From assembly GCA_017302635.1 (NCBI GenBank), contig JAFLCX010000002.1, positions 806,975-870,974 of the forward strand: a DNA stretch of 64,000 bases, written 5' to 3'. A program made the translations under genes and the position numbers. How positions within the stretch are numbered: the stretch's first letter is position 1; the number at the start of each line of letters is the position of its first letter. The stretch comes from Hyphomicrobiales bacterium. GTDB lineage: Bacteria; Pseudomonadota; Alphaproteobacteria; Rhizobiales; Beijerinckiaceae. The notes beneath the pieces are model-generated. The model was not told the origin of the DNA and made no database searches. It saw nothing but the letters and a program-made list of their open reading frames with translations. This document shows positions 25,745 through 34,942 of this stretch, piece by piece.

Positions 25745-26011
25745 GAGGTTCTCCCTTTGGATTGAATTGCGCGGTTTGCGAGCGTGGGGAGGATGTCGGG
25801 CTTTTTCGCGCCGCGACCAGCACGCTATCATGCAATCATTTTTTGCGCATGGGCAAGATTGTGAAACGCAAACCCTGCGGCTTTGCAAAAAATTTCGTCG
25901 TGAAACCATCCGGGTGCCCAAGAAAGCGGCGTGGTTTCACGTTTCTTTCAGTTTTGAATGCAACTTTGAACAGCATTAACCACGTTCGCCCCAATCAGGA
26001 CGAGAAACGTC

Positions 26012-28024
26012 ATGAAGCTCAAGATGCCCCGGCTCAGAATGCCTTCGTTTTCCATTGGCCGGATTTTTTCGTCGGTCGCCTGGAAAATCGCGCTGATTGC
26101 AATCGGTCCGGTGATCGGGGTGATGCTGACGGTGGGGCTGAGCCAGTATGCCGAGCAGCACCGCCGCGAGGCCGATCAGGCCTTCACGCGTGCTCAATCC
26201 GATCTGCAAGAGGTCGAGAACCTCGTTGCAAGCCTCAGCCTGGTGCAAAGCCAGGTTTCGAGCTTCCTCGAAGATCGTTCGGAGCGGCTTCAGGGCGAAA
26301 TTTTCTATGGGCTCAACGCTTCGCGCGAGAATTTGGGCAAGATGAAAATGAACGGCGATGAGCGCATGCGCGACTCGGCGACCAACGCCGAGCTTCGCCT
26401 GAATGCGTTGGTGAAATCCGCCAACGAACTGCGCGATGCCGTCGTGAAAGTGGGTCGGACCTCGAATGAGGGCCTGACCGAAGATCTTGATCGCACGACC
26501 GAAATTCTCGGAGTCGTGTTTCAGGGTTCGAAGGCCAATGACGAGCGCTTCAGCCTTGCTGTCCAGAGCTTTGCCGAGTTGGTCGGCGTCGAATTACGCT
26601 ATCGCTGGAAGCGAGACGAAACGTTGGCGCCGCGCCTCGATTTTCTGCGTTCGAGCCTGACCGGCCTGCTCGACCGTTCCGAATGGGACAAGAGTCAAGC
26701 GGCCATGCTGATCGAGAACCTCAAGAAGCAGGGCGAAACTTTCAACAGCTGGCGCGATGGGATTGCCGCCGAGCGCACAGCACGCGACGAAGCCGTGAGC
26801 CATGCCCGCCGGACGCTCGCCGCGACCGCTGCCCTGCGCGAGCGCGCAGATGCCCGGATGGTCGATGCGCGTGCCCGGCACTCGGAAGCCACGAAAATGG
26901 CTGAGCAGTTCGCGTGGGGCTCGGCGGCTCTGGCGGCGATCGTCTCGATTGCGCTGGTGTTCCTGGTGGGTCGTGCACTCGGTAAGGCGCTGTCGAATCT
27001 GGCCGGCGCCATGCGCAAGGTGGCCGACGGCGACACCTCGACCGTGGTTCCCTTCGAGAATCGCAAAGACGAGATTGGCGGCATGGCCCGCGCGCTGGTG
27101 GTGTTCCGCGAATCGATCATTGAGCGCGAACGTCTCGCGGCCAGTGCGGAGAAGGAAGCGCAGGATCGCCTCCGCCGTGCCGAAGTTGTCGAACAATCCG
27201 TGACGGCCTTCGGGGCGGCCATGGAGCGCGCGCTGCAAACTCTGCACGGTGCGTCGGGCGCGATGCGTCAGGCCTCCGAAGCGCTGGAAGCCGATTCGCA
27301 TGTGCTGACCGAACAGACTCAGGTGGCCGAGAAGGCGACAGCCTCCGCCTCGCGCGAAGTCTCGTCGGTGGCCGTGGCAACCGAGCAGCTCTCGAAGTCG
27401 GTGGACGATGTGTCCCGTCAGGCCGTACGCTCGACCGAAGTCGCCAATCGCGCGGTCCAGCAATCGGAGCACGCCACCTCGATGATGACCGAATTGGCCC
27501 GCGAGGCCGAGCGCATCGGCGATGTGGTGGAACTCATCCGCTCGATCGCTGGGCAGACGAACCTTCTGGCGCTCAACGCCACGATCGAGGCTGCCCGCGC
27601 CGGCGAGGCAGGCCGCGGCTTCGCGGTTGTCGCTTCGGAGGTGAAATCGCTCGCGAGCCAGACCGCAAAAGCGACCGAGGAAATTGTCGACAAGATCACC
27701 TCGATCCAGAGCGCTTCCTCCGACGTCTCGAATGCTATCGGTCTGATCGGCGGCATTCTCTCGGAGATGTCCTCGATCGCGACCTCGGTGGCGGCGGCGG
27801 TGGAAGAGCAATCGAGTGCGCTCGCGACGATCTCCGACAACGTCAATGAAGCGGCGCGTTCCTCGGCGGAAGGCGCGACGGCGATCAAGGATGCCGAGAG
27901 CCGCGCGGTCTCGTCCCGCTCGACGGCAGACGAAGTGGCGAAAGCCGCTGGCAACATCTCGGAAGAAGCCAACTCGCTTCAGGGCGTGGTGTCGACCTTC
28001 CTCGAGGAAGTGCGCGCCGCCTGA
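26012..28024 (+). CDS. Methyl-accepting chemotaxis protein
   Basis: A 670-residue chemoreceptor. TM1 is at about 23-44 ([20 protein letters not shown]), followed by a long helical ligand domain (about 45-300), TM2 near 300-322, HAMP (about 322-375, [18 protein letters not shown]), and the signalling domain. The tip sequence is in [19 protein letters not shown]. It should sense a periplasmic ligand and control CheA. The ligand domain has the predicted coiled/helical bundle type (HBM-like). A strong terminator follows. Confidence 0.95.
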   Translation: MKLKMPRLRMPSFSIGRIFSSVAWKIALIAIGPVIGVMLTVGLSQYAEQHRREADQAFTRAQSDLQEVENLVASLSLVQSQVSSFLEDRSERLQGEIFYGLNASRENLGKMKMNGDERMRDSATNAELRLNALVKSANELRDAVVKVGRTSNEGLTEDLDRTTEILGVVFQGSKANDERFSLAVQSFAELVGVELRYRWKRDETLAPRLDFLRSSLTGLLDRSEWDKSQAAMLIENLKKQGETFNSWRDGIAAERTARDEAVSHARRTLAATAALRERADARMVDARARHSEATKMAEQFAWGSAALAAIVSIALVFLVGRALGKALSNLAGAMRKVADGDTSTVVPFENRKDEIGGMARALVVFRESIIERERLAASAEKEAQDRLRRAEVVEQSVTAFGAAMERALQTLHGASGAMRQASEALEADSHVLTEQTQVAEKATASASREVSSVAVATEQLSKSVDDVSRQAVRSTEVANRAVQQSEHATSMMTELAREAERIGDVVELIRSIAGQTNLLALNATIEAARAGEAGRGFAVVASEVKSLASQTAKATEEIVDKITSIQSASSDVSNAIGLIGGILSEMSSIATSVAAAVEEQSSALATISDNVNEAARSSAEGATAIKDAESRAVSSRSTADEVAKAAGNISEEANSLQGVVSTFLEEVRAA

Positions 28025-28050
28025 TGGGCGCAAGAAATAACGGACCACAG

Positions 28051-28078
28051 CGCGCGGGGGAAACCCCGCGCGTTTTTC
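28051..28078 (+). terminator. Terminator of the chemoreceptor gene
   Basis: CGCGCGGGG-GAAA-CCCCGCGCG is a perfect 9-bp stem with a tetraloop, then TTTTTCGTTT, 27 bases after the stop. Confidence 0.9.
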
Positions 28079-28081
28079 GTT

Positions 28082-30178
28082 TCATGTCGGGCTGACACCG
28101 GAAAACAGCAGATCGTGCACCATGTCGCTGGCCGCCGAGAGGCTGCGCAGCGCCTCTTTCAAGGCCTCGCGCCGCTCGGCATCAAGGCTCGTGACATTGA
28201 CCTTTGTAGAAGGCGGCAGGCCCGCCGCGATATCGGCGAGTTGCTGCGCGAGGATGAGTTCCATCAGGGTTTCGAGCGCTTTTTCGAACGCCGCGAGATC
28301 GCGATCCGCACCGATGCCGGCCTGACGCAAGGCTGCGAGACGTTCGCGGGTGCTGCGTGCCGGGAGGGCGTGGCTCAACGCAAGGCAGCGTGCGCTCGCG
28401 ACGATCGGGAAAAGCCCGCCCTTCTTCAGGTCCATCCGTCCTTCTTCGGTGATCAGGCGGCCGAACATGCCGATCGGAGGCGACCAGCTTTTCATCTGGT
28501 CCGCAAGCAATTTCACCATCGCGCGGGCCTTGGCGGCGATGGCGCGCGCCTCGGAAGCGAGGCCCTGTGCCAGTGCCATGTCGCCATGCACGGCCCGGAA
28601 ATCAAAGAAGATATCAACCGAGAGAAGGTCTTCCGGCGTTACGGTTTCAGTCCAGCTGATGATGCGCGAGCGCCAGGCTTCCGCATTGCCGTTCCATGCC
28701 GGGTTGCGAGCCATCACGCCGCCCTTGCAGAGCGGGATGCCGATATCGTCGAGCACCTCGTTCATCTCATGGCCGAGAGCGAGGAAGAAGGCGTCATCGC
28801 CCGGCTCACCGGCATGGATGATGGCGTTATCCTGATCGGGCACGAGGAGGCTCTCGCCACGCCCGCCCGAACCCAGAACGAGCACCGCATAAGGGGCAGG
28901 GGGTGCGCCTTGGCCGCGTTCGGCAAGCCGCTTTTCGGCCTCGATCGCTGCACGGCGGGTGAGCGCTCCGATTTCGCGGGCGATGACGCCGGCGCATTCC
29001 GCCGCGCTCACCCCTTCGGCCACGAGGCGGGCGACGACGCCGGAAAGCCGCCCCCAGGCTTTCGCGAGGTCTGCGATGGATTGCGATGTATCGATCGCGT
29101 CGCCCAGCGCCAGAGCATCGGACGAGCGCAGGCGCAACAGGTCGCGCGCCGAAAGCGCGCCCACCAGCGCGCCAGTCTCATCGACGACGCCGAGATGACG
29201 GACATTGCGTCGCTCCATCCGCCCGATCGCGCGATAGATGAAGGCGTCCGCTGGCACCGTGAGGAGCGGGCGGCTCGCGAGTGCGCCGATGGTGTTATCC
29301 AGCACGCCGGGGCCCTTCGTGCCGATCAGGCGGATGATGTCGCGCTCGGTGATGATGCCGATCTCTCCCGCATCCGGCAGGGACACAAACACCGAGGAAA
29401 TCCCCTTCGTGGCCATCAAGGCCGTGGCTCCACCGAGGCTTGCATCGGCCGGCATGACCAGCGGTGGCATGCTGGCAATGTCCTTCACGCGGTGGCGGAA
29501 GGGGTAAGCGTCGATGCGCGAGAGCGCGCTTTCCGCGCTCTGTCCGGCAACAGGCTCGACCCAGCCGACACGGGCATAATTGTCGAGCACGTTGGTGAGG
29601 CTTTTGCAGGCTGTCTCGGCCTCGGCCAGCGTGCGGATGTTGCGTTCTTTCAGGCGCGGGATCAGCGCGAGGAAAAGCTTCGCGGTCAGTTCCGCATCCG
29701 CCAGCGCATCGTGGCGACCGGAAATCGTGAGGCCGAGGTGGCTCGCCAGCGCATCGAGCGTGAAGCCCGCGAGCCGCGGGAAACAGAGTTCGGCCAGCAG
29801 GCGTGTATCGAGCATGCGGTTCTGCGGCGGCTTCAGCCCAGCGAGCTTGCACTCGCGCTGGAGGATCGCGAGATCAAACCCGACATTGTGGCCGATGAGT
29901 ACACGGGTTTCCGCGAAGCCACAAAAGCGCGCATAGGCCTCGGGGAATGTCGGGGCACCGGCGAGGCTCTCGGCGGTCAGCCCGTGAATTTTCGTCGAGG
30001 CCGGAGGGATCGCGACGCTCGGATTGACCTTGCACTCGAAGCGTGTGGCGGCGAGCGTTCCCGCCTCGATATGCACGGCACCGAATTGCAGCAGGCGCGC
30101 TTCGCTGGCGTCGAGGCCCGTGGTTTCGGTGTCAAAGACGATTGCGTCGAGCGCGAGCAAAGGCTGGTGGCGTGTCAT
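28082..30178 (-). CDS. Fused DEDDh exonuclease - CBS pair - DUF294 nucleotidyltransferase
   Basis: A 698-residue multidomain protein. Residues 10-175 are a DnaQ-type 3'-5' exonuclease with all five DEDDh residues: D16 and E18 (DTETTG), D102 (HNVGFD), H156 and D161 (RHDALADAE). Residues about 230-350 hold two CBS motifs. Residues about 360-540 are the DUF294 nucleotidyltransferase-like domain with GSGGRGE (436-442) and the metal-binding pair at 448-450 (PDQDN); the C-terminal 140 residues are the helical DUF294_C domain. In many bacteria, exonuclease and CBS-DUF294 genes are separate neighbours of actP-type symporters. Here they are fused, downstream of such a symporter. It may control the symporter according to nucleotide levels; this is inference. 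Confidence 0.88.
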   Translation of the reverse strand: MTRHQPLLALDAIVFDTETTGLDASEARLLQFGAVHIEAGTLAATRFECKVNPSVAIPPASTKIHGLTAESLAGAPTFPEAYARFCGFAETRVLIGHNVGFDLAILQRECKLAGLKPPQNRMLDTRLLAELCFPRLAGFTLDALASHLGLTISGRHDALADAELTAKLFLALIPRLKERNIRTLAEAETACKSLTNVLDNYARVGWVEPVAGQSAESALSRIDAYPFRHRVKDIASMPPLVMPADASLGGATALMATKGISSVFVSLPDAGEIGIITERDIIRLIGTKGPGVLDNTIGALASRPLLTVPADAFIYRAIGRMERRNVRHLGVVDETGALVGALSARDLLRLRSSDALALGDAIDTSQSIADLAKAWGRLSGVVARLVAEGVSAAECAGVIAREIGALTRRAAIEAEKRLAERGQGAPPAPYAVLVLGSGGRGESLLVPDQDNAIIHAGEPGDDAFFLALGHEMNEVLDDIGIPLCKGGVMARNPAWNGNAEAWRSRIISWTETVTPEDLLSVDIFFDFRAVHGDMALAQGLASEARAIAAKARAMVKLLADQMKSWSPPIGMFGRLITEEGRMDLKKGGLFPIVASARCLALSHALPARSTRERLAALRQAGIGADRDLAAFEKALETLMELILAQQLADIAAGLPPSTKVNVTSLDAERREALKEALRSLSAASDMVHDLLFSGVSPT

Positions 30179-30184
30179 GCGGTT

Positions 30185-30200
30185 CCCCCCGTTTGGGGGG
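30185..30200. promoter_or_regulatory. Hairpin covering the ribosome binding site of the fused protein
   Basis: CCCCCC at 30185-30190 and GGGGGG at 30195-30200 pair across GTTT. On the leftward transcript the purine arm GGGGGG is the only Shine-Dalgarno-like element, about six bases before the ATG at 30178, and would be sequestered. This could throttle translation. Confidence 0.45.
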
Positions 30201-30248
30201 AATTCTGAACCGGACCAAGCCCATTCGCCATGCGCTTGCGCAAATCGC

Positions 30249-30599
30249 TCAGCCGCCGCCGAGCAGGCCCATGATGCTCGGGATGGAAATCAGGAAAATT
30301 GCGCCGAGCCAAAGAGCCATCGAGGTGCTGTCGCTGGTTTGCCGGCCTGTCACGCGCTCAAAAATCGCCACCGGTATGCCGGAAATCAGGATGCTGGCGA
30401 CCGCCAGCGTGAGCGAGGTGAGGTAGAAGACAATCACCGGCGAGGTGATCGAGAAACCGAACAGGATGGGGCGCAGAAGAATGGCGCCTTGCTCGAAATA
30501 GGGGGAGAAATTCATGCCGTTCGAAAGCGACAATGTGGCAAGGCCGATAATGTAGCCATCCTGCTTGAGAATGGCCTCGCGACGATCCATCTCGGACAT
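30249..30599 (-). CDS. Small membrane protein of unknown function
   Basis: A 116-residue protein with three likely transmembrane segments (PVIVFYLTSLTLAVASILIS; LWLGAIFLISIPSIMGLLGG; and a weaker one near 36-52, AILLRPILFGFSI). No known family or motif was recognised. Its ATG overlaps the stop of the upstream YggT-like gene (TAATG), so the two are translationally coupled. It lies between the symporter and the exonuclease-DUF294 fusion gene. Confidence 0.62.
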   Translation of the reverse strand: MSEMDRREAILKQDGYIIGLATLSLSNGMNFSPYFEQGAILLRPILFGFSITSPVIVFYLTSLTLAVASILISGIPVAIFERVTGRQTSDSTSMALWLGAIFLISIPSIMGLLGGG

Positions 30600-30904
30600 T
30601 ATTGCGCTCCCACTTGCGGCAGAAATCCGTAGAGAGCGGCGATCACCAGCCAGACGACGCGCAGGATCAGCAGCCAGAAAACGGCGAAAATCATCACGAG
30701 GCCGGGCGGCACGAGACGGGGCGTGATCGCCTGAACCGCATGCAATACGGGGTCGGTGATCTGGCAGAATGCGCGCCAGATGACGAGTTCGCTCTGACTG
30801 CGGAAGAACAGGGAGAGGATGTAGCGCCCGATCAGCATGTAAAGCAGGATCGAGAGCAGCATGTTCGGGCCGTTATAAAGCCAGAACGCGATTTCGGGTG
30901 ACAT
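30599..30904 (-). CDS. YggT-like membrane protein
   Basis: About 101 residues with two hydrophobic segments. The layout resembles the YggT family (LLYMLIGRYILSLFF, then ITDPVLHAVQAITPR and VMIFAVFWLLILRVVWLVIA), whose members are small inner-membrane proteins with a possible role in cell shape or osmotic/ion homeostasis. GAGGGGG upstream of ATG 30904 supports the start. Its stop overlaps the next start codon. Confidence 0.6.
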   Translation of the reverse strand: MSPEIAFWLYNGPNMLLSILLYMLIGRYILSLFFRSQSELVIWRAFCQITDPVLHAVQAITPRLVPPGLVMIFAVFWLLILRVVWLVIAALYGFLPQVGAQ

Positions 30905-30969
30905 GGGACCCCCTCGGATACGCAGCACAGACGCCGGTTTCGGCTCTTCAGATACCAGAGCCAGCCGGG

Positions 30970-31002
30970 AAAGAAAGGGGCGGAGAATTGCTTCCCCGCC
31001 CC
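30970..31002 (-). terminator. Terminator of the symporter gene
   Basis: GGGGCGG (30977-30983) and CCGCCCC (30996-31002) form a stem with a 12-nt loop. On the minus strand it is followed by TTTCTTT, 23 bases after the symporter stop. Confidence 0.7.
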
Positions 31003-31024
31003 GACTTGCGTTGAGTCTCAGCCG

Positions 31025-33019
31025 TTAGTGGCTGGCCACGAGACCACTCTTCTCGTCCATCATGGCCTTGCCCCTGGGCTTGCGGCACTCGTCGATGAAG
31101 TCCTGCATCTCTTTCGAGGGAGCAGGGGTGATCAGCGAGACACCGATCATCACCGCGAAGCCGATCGGCAGGCCGAAGGCAGCCGCGGAGATGTTGTTGA
31201 TGTTGAACCAACCCACCTTCGAAGCCAGCGGATGGGCGAGGGTCACCCAGCCATCCATCGCATTCGGAGCCGCCATCGCGACCTTGAGGTCGACGATCGG
31301 AGCCCAGGTTACCGGGTTCAGCAGCGCGCTCATGCCGAGATACTGCACACCGAAGCCGGGGAAGTAGCGCGTCACGAGCAGGTAGCCGAGCGTCGCGAAG
31401 AAGCCAGCCGCCATGCCCAGAACCGCACCCTGCTTGGTCGTCCGCTTCCACCACACACCCAGAACGAGGGCAGGGAAGAGGCCACCGGCCGCGAGCGAGA
31501 ACGCCCAGGCCACCATCGCGAGGATGTCGGCCGGCCGCTGCGAGGCCGTCCAGGCCGCCGCGATCGCAACGACCACCAGCAGCACGCGGCTGATGATGAG
31601 GCGCTGCTTGGTCGGCGCGTTCGGGTTGACCATCTTGTAGTAGATGTCATGCGACAGCGCGTTGGCCAGAGCGAGCAGCAGGCCGTCAGCGGTGGAGAGC
31701 GCGGCGGCAAGGCCACCGGCGGCCACCAGGCCCGTGATCACGTAGGGAAGGCCCGCGATTTCAGGCGTCGAGATCACGACCACGTCCGGGTTGATCCCGA
31801 AGTCCTGCAAGCGCAGCACGCCGGTGTGGCCGGCGAGGGCCGCACAGGATGCCTTCACGGCCTCGGCAGAAGCCGCAGCCTTGCCGCAGATGTTCACGAG
31901 GCCGAGCTTGCCCCAGCTGTAGACCCACGCCGGCAGGTCAGCGATGTTCTTGCCGATCAGGGTCGAATAGACCTCGAGCTTCGAGAACGCCGCATAGGCC
32001 GGAGCGGTGAAGTACAGCAGGAAGATGAACAGCAGCGACCATGCCACCGACTGACGGGCATCACGCACCGAAGGGGTGGTGAAATAGCGCATCAGAACGT
32101 GCGGCAGCGAGGCAGTGCCGACCATCAGGCAGAAGATCAGCCAGAAGTAGTTCGCGGGCGAGTAACGCGAGAACGGCGCGGTATGCGTCGTGTTCAGCGA
32201 AGCTTGCGTTGCGAGGCCCTTCTGGACGAATTCCTGCTCAAGCTGGGAGATGGAGCTCAGCGCCTGACCATAGGTGAGCTGCGGCAGCGGCAGACCGAAC
32301 TTCTTCGCCGACATCCAGACCACGGGGATCAGGTAGGCGACGATCAGAACGATATACTGCGCAACCTGGGTCCAGGTCACGGCCTTCATGCCGCCCAGCA
32401 TCGAGCAGACGAGAATGCCGAGAAGACCCACATAGACCGCAACCTGAAAGTCCATGTCGAGGAAGCGCTGGGCGATCAGGCCCGTGCCGAAGATCTGCGC
32501 CACCACGTAGGTGAAGGAGCAGGCCAGCAGCACGATCACGCCCATAAGGCGCGCGCCGTTGCCGCCGTAACGGGCGGCGAGGAAGTCCGGAACCGTGTAG
32601 GCGCCAAACTTGCGCAGGAACGGCGCGATCAGCACCGCCACCAGCACGTAACCGCCGGTCCAGCCGAGCACGAAGGCAAGGCCGTCGTAGCCGAGCAGGT
32701 AGAGCGAGCCGGCCATGCCGATGAACGAAGCGGCCGACATCCAGTCCGCGCCCGTCGCCATGCCGTTGTAGAAGGCCGGAACCGAGCGGCCCGCGACGTA
32801 ATACTCGCCGACGTCCGTCGTGCGCGAGACGATGCCGATGAAGGCGTAGACGATGATCGTCAGGCCCATGAACATGTAGCCCAGATATTTCTGGCCCACG
32901 CCCAGTTGCTCAAGAATGCCGACGAGAATGATGAATCCGAAAAAGCCCCCGGTGTAGAGAGCATAGATGCGGCCCAGATTGTTCAGGAAGCCGCCCTTGT
33001 CTGCTTGTGCATTTGCCAT
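31025..33019 (-). CDS. Sodium/solute symporter, VC_2705 family (acetate permease-like)
   Basis: A 664-residue SSS-family transporter with about 13 transmembrane segments (for example YAFIGIVSRTTDVGEYYVAG, ADWMSAASFIGMAGSLYLLG, GGLAAALSTADGLLLALANA). The signature region of sodium/solute symporters is in these segments. The partner DUF4212 protein is encoded 10 bp upstream, the usual pairing for VC_2705-type carriers. Likely substrates are short-chain monocarboxylates such as acetate or pyruvate; the exact one is unknown. It sits in the inner membrane. Confidence 0.92.
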   Translation of the reverse strand: MANAQADKGGFLNNLGRIYALYTGGFFGFIILVGILEQLGVGQKYLGYMFMGLTIIVYAFIGIVSRTTDVGEYYVAGRSVPAFYNGMATGADWMSAASFIGMAGSLYLLGYDGLAFVLGWTGGYVLVAVLIAPFLRKFGAYTVPDFLAARYGGNGARLMGVIVLLACSFTYVVAQIFGTGLIAQRFLDMDFQVAVYVGLLGILVCSMLGGMKAVTWTQVAQYIVLIVAYLIPVVWMSAKKFGLPLPQLTYGQALSSISQLEQEFVQKGLATQASLNTTHTAPFSRYSPANYFWLIFCLMVGTASLPHVLMRYFTTPSVRDARQSVAWSLLFIFLLYFTAPAYAAFSKLEVYSTLIGKNIADLPAWVYSWGKLGLVNICGKAAASAEAVKASCAALAGHTGVLRLQDFGINPDVVVISTPEIAGLPYVITGLVAAGGLAAALSTADGLLLALANALSHDIYYKMVNPNAPTKQRLIISRVLLVVVAIAAAWTASQRPADILAMVAWAFSLAAGGLFPALVLGVWWKRTTKQGAVLGMAAGFFATLGYLLVTRYFPGFGVQYLGMSALLNPVTWAPIVDLKVAMAAPNAMDGWVTLAHPLASKVGWFNINNISAAAFGLPIGFAVMIGVSLITPAPSKEMQDFIDECRKPRGKAMMDEKSGLVASH

Positions 33020-33029
33020 GTGAGCCCCC

Positions 33030-33287
33030 TCACTCGTCTTCGGCCATGCCGAATTCCTGGTCGATGTTGTTCTGCGCTTTCGCGAACCAGAACAGCATGA
33101 CCACGAATGCGATCAGCGAGCCCTGCGAGGCCATATAGAAGCCCAGCGGGAAGCCCAGAATCTTGATGCCGTTCAACGGCACAACGAACATGTGGACGAC
33201 GAAGCTGAAAAAGGCCCAGAGGACCAGCATCGTGACCATCAGCTTACTGGTCTTTGCCCAGTGAGCCTCTGTGTTTTGTTTTGACAT
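33030..33287 (-). CDS. DUF4212 small subunit of the symporter
   Basis: An 85-residue protein with two transmembrane helices (LMVTMLVLWAFFSFVVHMFV and FYMASQGSLIAFVVMLFWFA). It belongs to DUF4212, formerly called sodium/substrate symporter small subunit, which is encoded directly before VC_2705-type symporters. The conserved QNNIDQEFG sequence near the C-terminus is visible. GGGAGG precedes ATG 33287. Confidence 0.92.
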   Translation of the reverse strand: MSKQNTEAHWAKTSKLMVTMLVLWAFFSFVVHMFVVPLNGIKILGFPLGFYMASQGSLIAFVVMLFWFAKAQNNIDQEFGMAEDE

Positions 33288-33570
33288 TTCTTCCTCCCAG
33301 ACCGCTTTTCGAAGACGGCGTTTCAACAGGGGGGATGCGGGGGCGATGCTGATATCCCGAGGCAACCGGCCTTGAACCGGAGTCGCGCGAAATGAGCGTC
33401 ACCCACTCTCCCAGCCTATACAAATCGGGTGAAATCGCGGCCTTGTCTGTAAGACTTTAGATTAACAGATTGTTATCTTGTTGATTTTGCTTGTTGATGG
33501 TCAAAAAACCGATTGTGGCAAAGTTGGGGCACGCAGCGTTTCGTGCCGGGTGCGAAACGTTCCTCAGGAA

Positions 33571-33645
33571 TGGTGCCGGCAGAGAGGATCGAACTCCCGA
33601 CCTTCGGTTTACAAAACCGCTGCACTACCGCTGTGCTATGCCGGC
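33571..33645 (-). tRNA. tRNA-Thr (anticodon TGT)
   Basis: The reverse strand folds to a 75-nt cloverleaf with encoded CCA. The acceptor arm is GCCGGCA/TGCCGGC, the D-stem is GCAC/GTGC, the anticodon loop TTTGTAA gives TGT, and the T-arm is GGGAGTTCGATCCTC. The anticodon stem has a mismatch at its base (G-A). Confidence 0.93.
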
Positions 33646-33734
33646 CGAGGCTGTTGCCACCCTCGCGCGCTCTATGCCCTGATTTCGTTTTCCGATGCAA
33701 GCCGGTTCGGAAAAGGTTCGGCCGGGCTGTTGTC

Positions 33735-34583
33735 TCAGCCGCGCTGCGTCGCTTGCTGAACGGCGTAGAGGCTGACGGCCGCCGCGTTCGAGACATTGAG
33801 GCTCTTGATCGCGCCGGGCAGATCCAGCCGCGCGAGATGGTCGCACAATTCTCCCGTGGAGGGCCGCAGGCCGCGTCCCTCGGCACCGAGAACCAGCACC
33901 AGCGGCAGGCTGAGCTTGAGATCGGCGATGTTCTCCGGCGCTTCCGAATCGAGCCCGACGACCCTGAAGCCCTGCTCCTTGAGGCTCGTGAGCGCGCGGG
34001 CGAGATTCTGCACCCCCGCCAGCGGCACGTGCTCTAGAGCGCCGGAGGCGGCTTTTGCGAGCACGCCCGTAATTTCCGGACTGTGGCGATGCGTGACGAT
34101 AATGCCACCCACGCCGAACGCTGCCGCCGAGCGCAGTATCGCGCCGACATTGTGCGGATCGGTCACCTGATCGAGCGCAAGGATGATCCGATCCTGCGGG
34201 AGTTTGTCGAGCGGCAGCAGCGGCAGGCGCTCGGCTTCAAGGTAAAGGCCCTGATGCACGGCATCGGCCGTCAGCCGCTTGCCGATCACCTCGGGCTTCA
34301 CGACTTCGGGTTCGAGCGGCAGCTTCACGGCATCATCGAGGAGCCGCTGGAGGGCGTTTTCGGTCGCCAGAAGGCGGCGGAACCGCCGGCGCGGATTGGC
34401 GAGCGCCTCCTTCACCGAATGCAGGCCGTAGAGCACATCCGTGTCATCCGGCAATTGCTCCTTCGGTGCCCTCGGCTTCGGCGCAAAGCGCGACTTGTCC
34501 TTGAAAGGCTTGGCCGCGGGGCGGCTTTCGTCGCGCGGGCGCTGATCCAGCGGGTGATAGGGGCGGTTTCGATCCTGTGTCAT
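33735..34583 (-). CDS. rlmB: SPOUT-class 23S rRNA 2'-O-methyltransferase (RlmB-like)
   Basis: About 282 residues. The N-terminal 40 are basic and probably disordered (YHPLDQRPRDESRPAAKPFK). The substrate-binding domain starts at VLYGLHSVKEAL. The SPOUT/TrmH catalytic domain carries the three family motifs: LDQVTDPHNVGAILRSAAAF, LVLGAEGRGLRP and LNVSNAAAVSLYA, which form the SAM-binding knot. It likely methylates the 2'-OH of a guanosine in 23S rRNA. ATG 34583 is chosen because the frame upstream overlaps the tRNA-Tyr gene. Confidence 0.9.
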   Translation of the reverse strand: MTQDRNRPYHPLDQRPRDESRPAAKPFKDKSRFAPKPRAPKEQLPDDTDVLYGLHSVKEALANPRRRFRRLLATENALQRLLDDAVKLPLEPEVVKPEVIGKRLTADAVHQGLYLEAERLPLLPLDKLPQDRIILALDQVTDPHNVGAILRSAAAFGVGGIIVTHRHSPEITGVLAKAASGALEHVPLAGVQNLARALTSLKEQGFRVVGLDSEAPENIADLKLSLPLVLVLGAEGRGLRPSTGELCDHLARLDLPGAIKSLNVSNAAAVSLYAVQQATQRG

Positions 34584-34705
34584 GTCGGCCCGTTTAGAGG
34601 ATTGCGTGAAAAAGGGGAAACCGGAATTTGCCCCGTCGCGGCAGATGGGCCCGCCAACCCCGTTTTCCCTGTCCGCCGAACTTGTCCATTGAGCCCCGTT
34701 CGTGG

Positions 34706-34734
34706 TTGACACGCGCGAGGCGCTTGCCCATAAG
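34706..34734 (+). promoter_or_regulatory. Promoter of tRNA-Tyr
   Basis: A perfect -35 TTGACA (34706-34711), a 17-bp spacer and a -10 CATAAG (34729-34734) lie about 38 bp before the mature 5' end of tRNA-Tyr. Confidence 0.75.
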
Positions 34735-34771
34735 GCCGGTCTCTCGCGACGGGTTCGCCCGAAGCGGGGAT

Positions 34772-34856
34772 GGGAGAATGTCCCGAGCGGCAAAGGGGGC
34801 GGACTGTAAATCCGCTGGCTAAGCCTTCGTAGGTTCGAGTCCTACTTCTCCCACCA
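34772..34856 (+). tRNA. tRNA-Tyr (anticodon GTA)
   Basis: An 85-nt cloverleaf with encoded CCA. The acceptor stem is GGGAGAA/TTCTCCC, the anticodon loop CTGTAAA gives GTA, and there is a long variable arm as in bacterial tyrosine tRNA. The T-arm contains TAGGTTCGAGTCCTA. A consensus promoter precedes it. Confidence 0.95.
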
Positions 34857-34876
34857 TTTGCTCCTCTGACGACAAT

Positions 34877-34903
34877 GAAAAAAGGCTGATGAATCATCAG
34901 CCT
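34877..34903 (-). terminator. Terminator of the cyanate operon
   Basis: AGGCTGATGA and TCATCAGCCT form a near-perfect stem. On the minus strand TTTTTT follows. It lies 40 bp after the last leftward gene and also after tRNA-Tyr on the other strand. Confidence 0.8.
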
Positions 34904-34942
34904 CTTGTCGCGATTGAATAAGGGGAGCAGGCGCTCAGCCCC

